Assembly (NCBI RefSeq): GCF_001654925.1
Contig: NZ_LXER01000017.1
Location: forward strand, 434,001 to 498,000
Direction: 5' to 3'
Length of the DNA stretch: 64,000 bases
Origin: Buttiauxella brennerae ATCC 51605
Lineage (GTDB): Bacteria > Pseudomonadota > Gammaproteobacteria > Enterobacterales > Enterobacteriaceae
A model generated the notes under the pieces. It worked only from the letters and a program-made list of their open reading frames with translations, had not been told where the DNA came from and made no database searches. The first letter of the stretch is position 1. Every line of letters begins with the position of its first letter. The translations under genes were made by a program, and so were the position numbers. Shown here piece after piece: positions 1 through 9,244 of this stretch.

Positions 1-44
1 TTGGCCGTGTTCGTAGCACTGAAGAAATTATTACTGCTTTTTAA
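1..44 (+). CDS. yecD: YecD isochorismatase-family hydrolase, C-terminal end (partial)
   Basis: The reading frame from base 3 gives GRVRSTEEIITAF and a TAA stop. This resembles the C-terminal end of E. coli YecD (ARVRSVEEILNAL), an isochorismatase-like cysteine hydrolase of unknown substrate. yecD lies immediately upstream of yecE in E. coli, so the position agrees. Only 13 codons are in the window, so the assignment rests on this short match plus synteny. Confidence 0.6.
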   Translation, partial: GRVRSTEEIITAF

Positions 45-56
45 TTGACCTCGTTT

Positions 57-181
57 CTACCCTATATCATCCGAGTTGTAGGTAGGCGACAAGGGAGATT
101 ATCCCGACGAGCTTACTGAAGTAAGTGATTCGGGTAAGCGAACGCAGTCAACACCCCTACAGCTCGAAGGATAACGGGTAG
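57..181. repeat. ERIC element (full length, about 125 bp)
   Basis: The ends form long imperfect inverted repeats (CTACCCTATATCATCCGAG at the left against CTCGAAGGATAACGGGTAG at the right). The centre carries the ERIC hallmark GAGCTTAC-TGAAGTAAGTGATTCGGGTAAGCG, close to the sequences of the standard ERIC PCR primers. The element ends one base before the yecE start codon, so its right end forms the yecE leader. It supplies the only Shine-Dalgarno-like sequence (GAAGGA at 166-171, 11 nt from the ATG). It is a non-autonomous imperfect palindrome with no coding content. Confidence 0.85.
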
Positions 182-182
182 A

Positions 183-1001
183 ATGATATATATCGGCCTT
201 CCGCAATGGTCGCATCCGCATTGGGTGCGCCTTGGCATAACTTCTCTTGAAGATTACGCTCGCCATTTTAATTGTGTGGAAGGCAACACCACGCTCTATG
301 CCCTACCCAAAGCAGAAACGGTGTCGCGCTGGCACAATATGACCGATGACGACTTTCGTTTCTGCTTTAAATTCCCGGCAACCATTTCCCATAAGGCAGC
401 ACTTCGCCAGTGCGGTGACCTGACCGCCGAATTTCTTGACCGCATGTCGCCGCTTGCAAACCGCATCGGGCAATACTGGTTACAGCTTCCGGCGGCCTTT
501 GGGCCGGCTGATTTACCTGCGCTGTGGAATTTCCTCGACGCGTTGCCGAAAGATTTCACCTACGGTGTCGAAGTTCGCCACGCTTCATTCTTTGATAAAA
601 GTGCTGGCGAACAAGCCTTAAACAGAGGTTTGCATCAGCGTGGCGTTAACCGCGTGATCCTCGACAGCCGCCCGGTCCATAGCGCAAAACCTGATAACGA
701 AGCCATTCGTGACGCGCAACGTAAAAAGCCGAAAGTGCCGGTTCATGCTCTGGTTACCGCGAACAATCCGTTAGTGCGATTTATCGGCAGCAACGACATG
801 CAGCAAAATCAGCTGTTTTTTGATGTCTGGCTAAAAACCCTGTCTAAATGGGCACAAAACACTACGCCCTACCTGTTCTTGCATACCCCAGATATTGGCC
901 AGGTGCAGGACCTGGTTCATGCGTTATGGCCGGGCTTGCAACAGGCTTTTCCGGCGGTTGGCAACGAACCTGCGATCCCAAAACAAAACTCACTATTTTA
1001 G
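183..1001 (+). CDS. yecE: DUF72 family protein YecE
   Basis: A 272-residue protein beginning MIYIGLPQWSHPHWVRLG, the same length and start as E. coli YecE, a DUF72 protein with a TIM-barrel-like fold and no established reaction. Conserved blocks include CVEGNTTLYALP, FRFCFKFPATISH and GVEVRH. The ATG follows an ERIC element that provides the ribosome binding site. It probably sits downstream of yecD in one transcript. The family identity is clear; the function is unknown. Confidence 0.95.
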   Translation: MIYIGLPQWSHPHWVRLGITSLEDYARHFNCVEGNTTLYALPKAETVSRWHNMTDDDFRFCFKFPATISHKAALRQCGDLTAEFLDRMSPLANRIGQYWLQLPAAFGPADLPALWNFLDALPKDFTYGVEVRHASFFDKSAGEQALNRGLHQRGVNRVILDSRPVHSAKPDNEAIRDAQRKKPKVPVHALVTANNPLVRFIGSNDMQQNQLFFDVWLKTLSKWAQNTTPYLFLHTPDIGQVQDLVHALWPGLQQAFPAVGNEPAIPKQNSLF

Positions 1002-1071
1002 TAATAGCGACAGTTAACAGGTTGCACTGCTATCATAGGCGGTGCTGGTACTATCTCTAAAGGATGTGGGT

Positions 1072-3226
<2,155 letters not shown>

Positions 3227-3233
3227 AAATGTG

Positions 3234-3260
3234 AAGTAAGGCCGGACCCCGGCCTTACTT
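3234..3260. terminator. Bidirectional terminator hairpin, cmoB/fumD
   Basis: Perfect 12-bp inverted repeat AAGTAAGGCCGG / CCGGCCTTACTT around a 3-nt loop, between convergent cmoB and fumD. The right arm overlaps the fumD stop codon. There is no long T-tract on either side, so termination may be inefficient or the stem may mainly protect 3' ends. Confidence 0.65.
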
Positions 3261-3471
3261 ACTTCGCCGCAAACCCAAGCGCGCGAATGACTTCGTTCAT
3301 TGCAGCACTGGTCAGTGCCGAACGTTCAATCTTACTGTTGGCAGACATTGCTCTGACCACACCCGCTATGACAACGTGTTTTGGCTCCTGGCCAAGGTCT
3401 CGCATCTCCAGTACCACTTTCCCAACTACGCGGCACATCTCATCGTAAAGCTCTTTGTCTGTGATACCCAT
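3259..3471 (-). CDS. fumD: Fumarase D-like small protein (DUF2767)
   Basis: A 70-residue protein with the segments ELYDEMCRVVGKVVLEMRDL and GQEPKHVVIAGVVR, nearly identical to E. coli FumD (YdhZ). E. coli FumD is reported to have fumarase activity despite its small size and lack of similarity to class I or II fumarases. In E. coli the gene lies elsewhere (near pykF), so its place between cmoB and the dlt-like genes is a relocation. A GAGGG-type ribosome binding site precedes the ATG. Family identity is firm; catalysis here is inferred. Confidence 0.85.
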   Translation of the reverse strand: MGITDKELYDEMCRVVGKVVLEMRDLGQEPKHVVIAGVVRAMSANSKIERSALTSAAMNEVIRALGFAAK

Positions 3472-3519
3472 ACTACCCTCCAGTGTTTAAAGAGAGCCTA
3501 ACACGTTTAAATCATTAAA

Positions 3520-3550
3520 ATAAAAAAAGCCCCAGCAAAACGCCGGGGCC
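3520..3550 (-). repeat. 31-bp direct repeat, left copy (terminator of the dlt-like operon)
   Basis: A GC-rich hairpin (CCCCGGCG / TGCTGGGG) followed on the minus strand by seven T residues, just downstream of dltC. All 31 bases, from the AT before the A-run through GGGGCC, are identical to 8308-8338, the terminator behind cutC/MicL. It therefore acts as a factor-independent terminator and marks the left edge of the inserted segment. Confidence 0.9.
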
Positions 3551-3571
3551 ATAAAGTAGTAAATCTCGTCT

Positions 3572-3790
3572 TCAGGCGTTTTCTTCAAGCCACGCAGCCA
3601 ACGTTGCTGGTGTCTTCAACACTGTCGCCACATCCGTTGGTGGAATGGCACAGCCAAACTCAGCCTGGACTTCAAGAACCACATCAACTGCTGTAATAGA
3701 GTCAAGGATATCGGATTCAATCAGCTCATCCTGGAAACCCACTTTGCGCGACAATACGTTTTCAAATAATGCTAAAACTTTCTGTTCCAT
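3572..3790 (-). CDS. dltC: D-alanyl carrier protein DltC-like
   Basis: A 72-residue acidic acyl-carrier protein. The phosphopantetheine attachment site is Ser31 in ESDILDSITAVD. In Gram-positive bacteria DltC carries the thioester-bound D-alanine between the ligase DltA and the membrane protein DltB. It is the last gene of a dltD-X-B-A-C unit, 17 bp after dltA. A generic acyl-carrier role cannot be excluded from the protein alone; the neighbours decide the call. Confidence 0.85.
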   Translation of the reverse strand: MEQKVLALFENVLSRKVGFQDELIESDILDSITAVDVVLEVQAEFGCAIPPTDVATVLKTPATLAAWLEENA

Positions 3791-3807
3791 TTTTATTCCT
3801 TAGATTA

Positions 3808-5244
3808 TCAACAGGTACGAGCCTGCGCATCGAGTAATTTGCGGTCAATCTTCCCGTTAGGGTTGAGAGGTAATATGTCCATGACGACAATCTGAGATGG
3901 CACCATATAAGACGGTAACGTTTTGGTGAGATTAGCTTTGATCTCTTTCTCAGAAAGCGATGAAGAACAAAAAGCAGCAAGACGCAGAACGGCCCCGTCT
4001 TTTTTCGTCAGCGGTAACACAACCGCTTCGCTAATTCCTGAAAGCGCTAACAGGCGGTTTTCGATTTCATGAATTTCAATGCGATAACCGTTCATTTTAA
4101 TCTGGCTATCGTTGCGCCCCTGGCAATATAAATGCTCTTTATTAATACGCCCAAGATCGCCCGTTTTATAGCCACGCCACTGTTTGCTCTCATTCCATAA
4201 CAGTTTCTCGCTATTTTCTTTCGCCAACCCGAGATAGCCACGCATGACGTTCTTACCCCAAATAATTAATTCATTATCTGCGGTTATTTCCATTTCAGAA
4301 TGCGGCATCATCTGGCCAATTGGCAGAAGATCACATTCGCTTTTAAGCATTTCATCGCTGATTTCAACGACCGTCGTGGCAATGGTCGCTTCCGTCGGGC
4401 CATAAGAATTGAGTATTTTGGCTTCAGGAAAAAGACGACGTAGATGCTTTACCAGTGCTTTACTGAGAACTTCACCGATAAAAATAAAGACTTTCAGGTC
4501 CGTTAAATATTCAGCACGAAATTCGGGAAGTAGCAGTTTTTGATATGCAAAAGAAGGGGTCGAAACCCAGGCAGAAACCTTTTTCTGCTTTAACGTCGCC
4601 AGCCAGTTTTCAGCTGCGATATCCTCTTTTGCGTTAAGAACGATATGCCCGCCAGTCGCAAGGTTTCCCAGCAGTGGAATTAAAGACAGATCGAAGCTAA
4701 ATACCGCATGGTTCATCAGCACCGGGGTTTCAGGCAGAGAAAAATCACTGCGCACCCACAGCATGAAATTCCATACACTTTCACGGCCAATCTGCACCCC
4801 TTTTGGTTTACCCGTACTGCCTGAGGTAAACATAATGTAGGCTAAATCCTGCTGTTCCAGTTCTTGAGCCTCGATACCGGTCGCCACAAAACAACGCAGC
4901 CTGACATCATAATAGTAAGGCGCACTGGCTAATTCACAGATCTCTTTCAGGCGTTCTGCCGGGTAGATATTATCCACCGGGATATAAGGAATGTTATTGA
5001 GCAGGCAGCTATAAATAGCGCAGGCAAATTCCGCTTGCTGGTGACCATAAAGGACAATGGGTATATTTGGGGATAAATTTAGCCCGGCGAAGCGCGCCTT
5101 CCAGTCAACTACGGCTGAGCTGAGCTCCTGCCAGGTCAGGCTATTATCACTGCCAGTGATTGCTAATTGGTGACCGTTTTGTGGTTCAAGTAAAACCGCC
5201 TGCAGATAATCATTGAGTTGTTGTAAATCAGAATTATTAATCAT
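3808..5244 (-). CDS. dltA: D-alanine--carrier protein ligase DltA-like (adenylation enzyme)
   Basis: A 478-residue AMP-forming adenylation domain. Motifs: P-loop YIMFTSGSTGKPKG (about 136-149), FSFDLS with Asp185 at the position that binds the substrate amino group, NSYGPTEAT (279-287), YKTGDLG (359-365) and C-terminal NPNGKIDRK with the catalytic lysine. It would activate an amino acid and load it on DltC. Oddity: the residue aligned by motif with the Cys of Gram-positive DltA (FCGE, implicated in D- over L-alanine preference) is Ile256 (FIFIGEVL). Substrate may therefore differ from D-alanine. It overlaps dltB by 4 bp (ATGA). Confidence 0.88.
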   Translation of the reverse strand: MINNSDLQQLNDYLQAVLLEPQNGHQLAITGSDNSLTWQELSSAVVDWKARFAGLNLSPNIPIVLYGHQQAEFACAIYSCLLNNIPYIPVDNIYPAERLKEICELASAPYYYDVRLRCFVATGIEAQELEQQDLAYIMFTSGSTGKPKGVQIGRESVWNFMLWVRSDFSLPETPVLMNHAVFSFDLSLIPLLGNLATGGHIVLNAKEDIAAENWLATLKQKKVSAWVSTPSFAYQKLLLPEFRAEYLTDLKVFIFIGEVLSKALVKHLRRLFPEAKILNSYGPTEATIATTVVEISDEMLKSECDLLPIGQMMPHSEMEITADNELIIWGKNVMRGYLGLAKENSEKLLWNESKQWRGYKTGDLGRINKEHLYCQGRNDSQIKMNGYRIEIHEIENRLLALSGISEAVVLPLTKKDGAVLRLAAFCSSSLSEKEIKANLTKTLPSYMVPSQIVVMDILPLNPNGKIDRKLLDAQARTC

Positions 5245-6362
5245 ACTGGAGACATTCCACTAAAAATATAAAGAGAGACTGCCGCACTTGCTAAGGTTAA
5301 AACCCGCCCCGTCAGGACAATCAGTGGTTTTTGTAACCAGCTGGTCATTCGTGGGCTACGCTTTGCAAGCCAAAGAATCATATTGTGGATAACGGAAATA
5401 CCGCCGAACAATGCACCACTGACAACATAATTAAGCTCGAGGCCATTCCAGGCGCCCATACAAAATAATGTGCAAAAAATACCGATGTTTTGTGCCGTGA
5501 CTTTATGGTTTCTGAAGAAATCTATCTTCATCAGATTCATATAAATCGGCATAAAGACCACATCACGAAGCCATTCCGACAGGCTAATATGAAACCTGCG
5601 CCAGAAATCCTGCGGGTTCTTTGCCAGTAACGGCAGGTTAAAGTTGGCGGGAAGATTGAGCCCGAACAAACGCCCTGCACCAATCGCCATATTGCTGTAG
5701 CCGGCAAAATCGAAATAAAGATAAAAGCTATAGGCCAGCGACATCACCACCCAAACCGTCAAGGTAACTGGACGGTGACTCCAGTGGCTGATAATGAAAT
5801 TATCAATCAGCATCGCAAACAGAAACTTCTGCACGATGCCATAGAATATTTGCTCCATTGACTGCAAAAAAACCGCAGTCGTGAGGCGAAAATTGGGTTT
5901 AGAAATATCCTGTACCCAACTACGCCAGCGGTACATCGGCCCCGCCAGAATAATGAAAGGTAAAAAGAGATAGCTAAAATACTGGAAGAAATTACGGGAG
6001 TCTTTCTTGTTGCGATAGAGTAAAACATCTACCGCTCTGAAGGTCATAAATGACAACCCGAGCATACCCCAGTGGTTATTTAAATGTAGTTTTACCAGTA
6101 TCAGTGGCAGCAAACTCAAGATGACTGATTGCCAGGTTTTAAGCCATGTTTTGTCTTTTAATGTGGCGATGGTATACAAATAACCAAACATTAAAATGGG
6201 AATAGTGATCTGGCTTTTGAAGACATATCCCCATACGGCAAACAGCGCAAAAGCAGAAAACAGTGACGCATAAGTCAGGCGGTTGCCCAACAGACGGTTA
6301 GCTGCTGTAAAAAGGAGCGAACTGGCAAATAACACAGCAAAGAAAGGTGCGCTTGTGTACAT
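5241..6362 (-). CDS. dltB: MBOAT-family transferase DltB-like
   Basis: A 373-residue polytopic MBOAT protein. In the Dlt pathway DltB moves the alanyl group from DltC across the membrane. Recognisable features: FYLYFDFAGYSNMAIG (about 213-228), the DFWRRFHISLSEWLRD block with His258, and CMGAWNG (301-307). In characterised DltB proteins the last motif is MGxWHG and its His (H336 in Streptococcus thermophilus) is catalytic. Here the codon is AAT, giving Asn306, 48 residues after His258 as expected for that position. The Shine-Dalgarno sequence overlaps the dltX stop. Fold is certain; activity is uncertain. Confidence 0.88.
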   Translation of the reverse strand: MYTSAPFFAVLFASSLLFTAANRLLGNRLTYASLFSAFALFAVWGYVFKSQITIPILMFGYLYTIATLKDKTWLKTWQSVILSLLPLILVKLHLNNHWGMLGLSFMTFRAVDVLLYRNKKDSRNFFQYFSYLFLPFIILAGPMYRWRSWVQDISKPNFRLTTAVFLQSMEQIFYGIVQKFLFAMLIDNFIISHWSHRPVTLTVWVVMSLAYSFYLYFDFAGYSNMAIGAGRLFGLNLPANFNLPLLAKNPQDFWRRFHISLSEWLRDVVFMPIYMNLMKIDFFRNHKVTAQNIGIFCTLFCMGAWNGLELNYVVSGALFGGISVIHNMILWLAKRSPRMTSWLQKPLIVLTGRVLTLASAAVSLYIFSGMSPV

Positions 6363-6373
6363 TCTCTTATTCC

Positions 6374-6493
6374 TTAAAACTGCTGGTATTCAAAATGCAG
6401 CTTCAGATTCATGCTGTTATCAATTGATGACCAGGCAACAATGGTGATCATCAAAAAGAAATAGAGGAAAAAGAGTCGAATCGCTTTTTTCAT
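6374..6493 (-). CDS. dltX: DltX-like membrane microprotein
   Basis: A 39-codon frame fills the dltD-dltB gap. It starts with an ATG that overlaps the dltD stop (ATGA) and ends with TAA inside the dltB Shine-Dalgarno sequence. Residues 4-21 form a single hydrophobic span (AIRLFFLYFFLMITIVAW). The C-terminus is LHFEYQQF. Gram-positive DltX proteins are about 50 residues with one membrane segment and a conserved C-terminal FxYxxF-type motif, whose Tyr was reported to accept D-alanine from DltB. Overlaps on both sides, size, topology and terminal motif all fit DltX; the assignment comes from features rather than alignment. Confidence 0.8.
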   Translation of the reverse strand: MKKAIRLFFLYFFLMITIVAWSSIDNSMNLKLHFEYQQF

Positions 6494-7629
6494 TTGTTAA
6501 ATGCCTCTGCAATATAATGGTCCATTGCGACCCATGCTAATTCGGTTGGATGAAGACGATCCCAATTCCATCCAGGTTGATATATTTGGTCGTACATATC
6601 AAAATATGGAATATCATATTTTTTCAGTGTCTGTTGGATGAAGCGATCGGTCGGCTGGAATTTTTCAGTATTCTTTAAAGCCCACGAGTTGAGCGGATCG
6701 ATAATCACGACTACATTGACCTGGCGCTCGTGCAGCAGCTTTATCATCGCTGTAAACGCCTCTTGTTCTGGATGCGATGGAGGCGCGGTATACCAATCTT
6801 CTACTGTTTTATCGTCTGCAAATATGTCTTTATCCATCCATAACGTGGCCGCACTTTCATGACGAGCACGATTCAGTTGTTGGGCCAACTGCAATTCAGC
6901 GTTCCAGTCAATATTCGACCAGCTATCGCGGGGTGCAGGCCACGGCTGCATATTCGATTGACCAAAATGGGCAAATGACAAGAAATAATTTCTGATCAAT
7001 TCACAGAATGATGAGAACTGATATTTAATTTCGCGCCAGACAATTTTGTAATGCCAGCCAAAAATGTGCATCTGGCTAAACGTCAAATGGTCAACATCTT
7101 GCGGGTCGATATGGGTTAAATAGTGGGTCAAGATGGGATGCATTGTTGCATCCGACATCAATGGTTTAAATACCGAGTCAGGGAAATGATCAGCGAAAAT
7201 TGTTGGTGGGATGCCATCAAAAAAGAAACTATCAGGTGACAATAACAACACCAGTTTCGTTTTTGGCGACAGTTCTTGTTTAAAGCGCGTCAACAAAGCA
7301 AGCTGCGTCATGTTATCGACAAAGCTGTCACCGTAGGCAACGGTCGGTTGATGCAGTTTTGTATTGAAGAAATTATAGACCGCAAAATGCTCATCTTCAG
7401 AGGTTGAAACTTCCGATGCCCCGAGGAAAAATATCGCATTACCATTTAAAGCATGCGAAATGGTCGCCATTTTCTCAGACTGAACTTTGCGCGTGCCTTC
7501 CATTGTTTTAATGAGTGGTTGAAATTTTAGCGCAGGTTGTAAGCTATTAATAAATGGCGGTAGGGTTAAGACCAAAGCAGCAAGGATCGCCATGGAAACA
7601 TGCAATAAAATAGCTTTATTTATTTTCAT
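6490..7629 (-). CDS. dltD: DltD-like SGNH-type transferase
   Basis: About 379 residues with an N-terminal membrane anchor (residues 8-30) and an extracytoplasmic domain. DltD completes alanyl transfer onto the envelope acceptor. The Ser-His-Asp set of the family appears as FFLGASEVS (nucleophile Ser72) and NWDRLHPTELAW (Asp357, His360). The start MKINKAILLHV is preferred over a GTG nine bases upstream, although neither has a strong ribosome binding site. It is the first gene of the leftward unit. The acceptor in a Gram-negative envelope is unknown. Confidence 0.85.
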   Translation of the reverse strand: MKINKAILLHVSMAILAALVLTLPPFINSLQPALKFQPLIKTMEGTRKVQSEKMATISHALNGNAIFFLGASEVSTSEDEHFAVYNFFNTKLHQPTVAYGDSFVDNMTQLALLTRFKQELSPKTKLVLLLSPDSFFFDGIPPTIFADHFPDSVFKPLMSDATMHPILTHYLTHIDPQDVDHLTFSQMHIFGWHYKIVWREIKYQFSSFCELIRNYFLSFAHFGQSNMQPWPAPRDSWSNIDWNAELQLAQQLNRARHESAATLWMDKDIFADDKTVEDWYTAPPSHPEQEAFTAMIKLLHERQVNVVVIIDPLNSWALKNTEKFQPTDRFIQQTLKKYDIPYFDMYDQIYQPGWNWDRLHPTELAWVAMDHYIAEAFNK

Positions 7630-7947
7630 AATAAACACAACTTTGTCGACACTAAATAAAAATAGAAAATATTATTCTATCAACATTCTTAAATGGATTT
7701 TAATAATAAAGAAATGAACTACTCTATTCCTTGAGTGATTGGTATCCGTATGTAACGCTTTGTACAATGCAGCAATTTCGAAATACGTGGTTAACAATTT
7801 CACCACATAACGTAGGCAGGATAGAGTGGGCATTGTGCCATGTAAATATGAAGGAATTATGGTGAATTTTTGTAGAACTGATGCTGGGTCAAGGGAAACT
7901 GAAAGCCCGCAAAGGGCCCATAGCCACAGGAAAGAGTTACCGTATTT
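7630..7947. other. AT-rich intergenic region upstream of the dlt-like operon
   Basis: About 320 bp with no convincing gene. It must hold the dltD promoter, since dltD heads the leftward unit, but no strong -35/-10 pair or PhoP-type direct repeat stood out. The right part contains GGAATTATGG, which would open a 38-codon frame without recognisable similarity. Base composition is more AT-rich than in the backbone genes on either side of the islet. Confidence 0.5.
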
Positions 7948-8271
7948 CTATTTAATTAATTGCTTATGCAGTTGATCTGTGATGATTTCGATACGTTCTG
8001 TTAGCTGCTTAGTCACGTTAGTCAGCTCAGTATTCATCTCAATCAATTTAATCATCTGTTCGGCTTGTTCGGCCGCAAATTTTAATCGTTTTTCATTTGC
8101 TTGAGCTAAATCTTCACGGTGTAATGCATCGGCTTCCCCGTGCGCTTTATCCCTTTCCGCCTGGCGTGTCTGGGCCAGCAAAATGAGTGGCGCCGCATAA
8201 GCGGCCTGCAGACTGAATGCCAGGTTCAGCAAAATAAAGGGATAGAGATCAAAATGGCTCACACCCGTCAC
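7948..8271 (-). pseudogene. 5'-truncated DUF1003 membrane protein
   Basis: The frame carries the C-terminal half of a DUF1003 protein: FDLYPFILLNLAFSLQAAYAAPLILLAQTRQAERDK, followed by a long helical tail. The first usable codon is a GTG in mid-domain. The same frame reads upstream through YLYIIVLVWIVLN (the end of the preceding membrane helix) directly into the MicL/cutC terminator, and then meets a TGA with no start codon. The N-terminal half normally expected for DUF1003 is missing. The truncation point coincides with the right 31-bp repeat. A 107-residue product from the GTG is possible but is probably a remnant. Confidence 0.75.
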
Positions 8272-8307
8272 GTTGAGAACTATCCAAACTAAAACGATGA
8301 TATATAG

Positions 8308-8338
8308 ATAAAAAAAGCCCCAGCAAAACGCCGGGGCC
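8308..8338 (-). repeat. 31-bp direct repeat, right copy (cutC/MicL terminator)
   Basis: Hairpin CCCCGGCG-TTTTGC-TGGGG type followed by seven T residues on the minus strand, 60 bp past the cutC stop. It is the factor-independent terminator of cutC and of the embedded sRNA. It is identical over 31 bp to 3520-3550. The pair flanks the dlt-like genes and the broken DUF1003 gene. Confidence 0.9.
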
Positions 8339-8630
8339 TGGTACGAGCTGCATCACATGGGCGACATGATGCGCGGTCAAAAACGGTTAGCCTTTATGCT
8401 TCAAGTTGCCGATTCGCTGGCAACCAACACGGCTTTCATTGCCGCTACCACATCGCCATCAACGCAGTAACGGTTAAACTCATCAGCTTCCGCATCGGCA
8501 CTCATCGACACACCCGCTTTACGGTAACGCATCGGTGACGGTACGGTTTGCCCGGCGGAGCTGTGCATTTCGTCAATGCCTTGATCGACAAACTTTTTCA
8601 AGTTGCTCAATCTCACACCCGCACCCGCCA
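8310..8630 (-). ncRNA. micL: Probable MicL small RNA (cutC 3' end)
   Basis: In E. coli, MicL is a sigma-E-dependent sRNA that starts inside cutC, is about 300 nt long, ends at the cutC terminator and is processed to a short 3' form that represses lpp. Here a sigma-E-like promoter lies inside cutC at 8637-8665 and predicts a transcript of roughly 320 nt ending at the T-tract. The 3' part GACCGCGCATCATGTCGCCC lies between the cutC stop and the hairpin. Placement and length fit; pairing to lpp could not be tested. Confidence 0.6.
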
Positions 8631-9150
8631 TAATGATTGGAGCACGGGATTGCTGTTTTAGTTCCCTAAGGAGTGAAAGTCCTAGCTCAGCATTCTGTTG
8701 TTGGCCCGAAGTGAGGATGCGCGCCACACCTAATTCGGTAAGTTGCTCCAGCGCCTGATGGGGGTTATGGCACATATCAAACGCGCGGTGGAACGTCACG
8801 GCCATCCCTTTAGCCTGCTCCATGACTCGCTTCATGCGCGGCATATCGATATGCCCCTCGCCATCTAACATACCGATTACCAGCCCCGGATACCCCAACT
8901 CACGCACGAACGCGATATCTTCAAGCATGGTGTCAAACTCGGCGTCGGTGTAACAAAAGTCACCGCCGCGCGGGCGAATAATCGGATGCACGGGAATCGA
9001 AACCCGTTCTTTAACTTTACGCAGCACCCCGGCTGAAGGGGTTAAACCGCCCTCTTTGGGTGCTGAACATAATTCAAGTCTGTCCGCTCCGGCAAGTTGC
9101 GCTGTGACTGCACAGTCAATTCCATAACAACATATCTCAAGCAAAGGCAT
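8401..9150 (-). CDS. cutC: CutC family protein
   Basis: A 249-residue TIM-barrel protein matching E. coli CutC (248 residues), with [13 protein letters not shown] at the N-terminus, [22 protein letters not shown] and [13 protein letters not shown]. The gene was first linked to copper tolerance; part of that phenotype is now attributed to the MicL sRNA encoded in its 3' end. A TAAGGAG ribosome binding site precedes the ATG. It is divergent from the beta-lyase gene to its right. The biochemical role is unsettled. Confidence 0.95.
   Translation of the reverse strand: MPLLEICCYGIDCAVTAQLAGADRLELCSAPKEGGLTPSAGVLRKVKERVSIPVHPIIRPRGGDFCYTDAEFDTMLEDIAFVRELGYPGLVIGMLDGEGHIDMPRMKRVMEQAKGMAVTFHRAFDMCHNPHQALEQLTELGVARILTSGQQQNAELGLSLLRELKQQSRAPIIMAGAGVRLSNLKKFVDQGIDEMHSSAGQTVPSPMRYRKAGVSMSADAEADEFNRYCVDGDVVAAMKAVLVASESAT
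8637..8665 (-). promoter_or_regulatory. Candidate sigma-E promoter for MicL
   Basis: On the minus strand GGAACTA is followed after 17 nt by TCCAA. This resembles the sigma-E consensus GGAACTT and TCTRA/TCAAA with normal spacing. It lies inside cutC, as the MicL promoter does in E. coli. Confidence 0.45.
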
Positions 9151-9193
9151 TGATTACTCCTTAAAATCTTTAGCCTGGCGGTTGTGCCAACTG

Positions 9194-9212
9194 TTCAGAA
9201 TGATAATCTGAA
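9194..9212. promoter_or_regulatory. Short inverted repeat in the cutC/beta-lyase divergent region
   Basis: TTCAGA-ATGATAA-TCTGAA has perfect 6-bp arms with a 7-bp centre, between two divergent genes. It could be an operator; no known regulator consensus was recognised. Confidence 0.3.
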
Positions 9213-9244
9213 ACCGCGATCACAAAAAGGTAGCTGTGCTCTGA

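Noticed and set aside
7859-7975. 38-codon rightward frame preceded by AAGGA upstream of dltD
   Set aside because: A good Shine-Dalgarno-like sequence is present, but the product is polar without features and overlaps the DUF1003 remnant; not enough to call.
3520-8338. Prophage or integrative element with its own recombinase
   Set aside because: No integrase, excisionase, transposase or phage gene lies between or next to the repeats; only the repeat footprint is seen.
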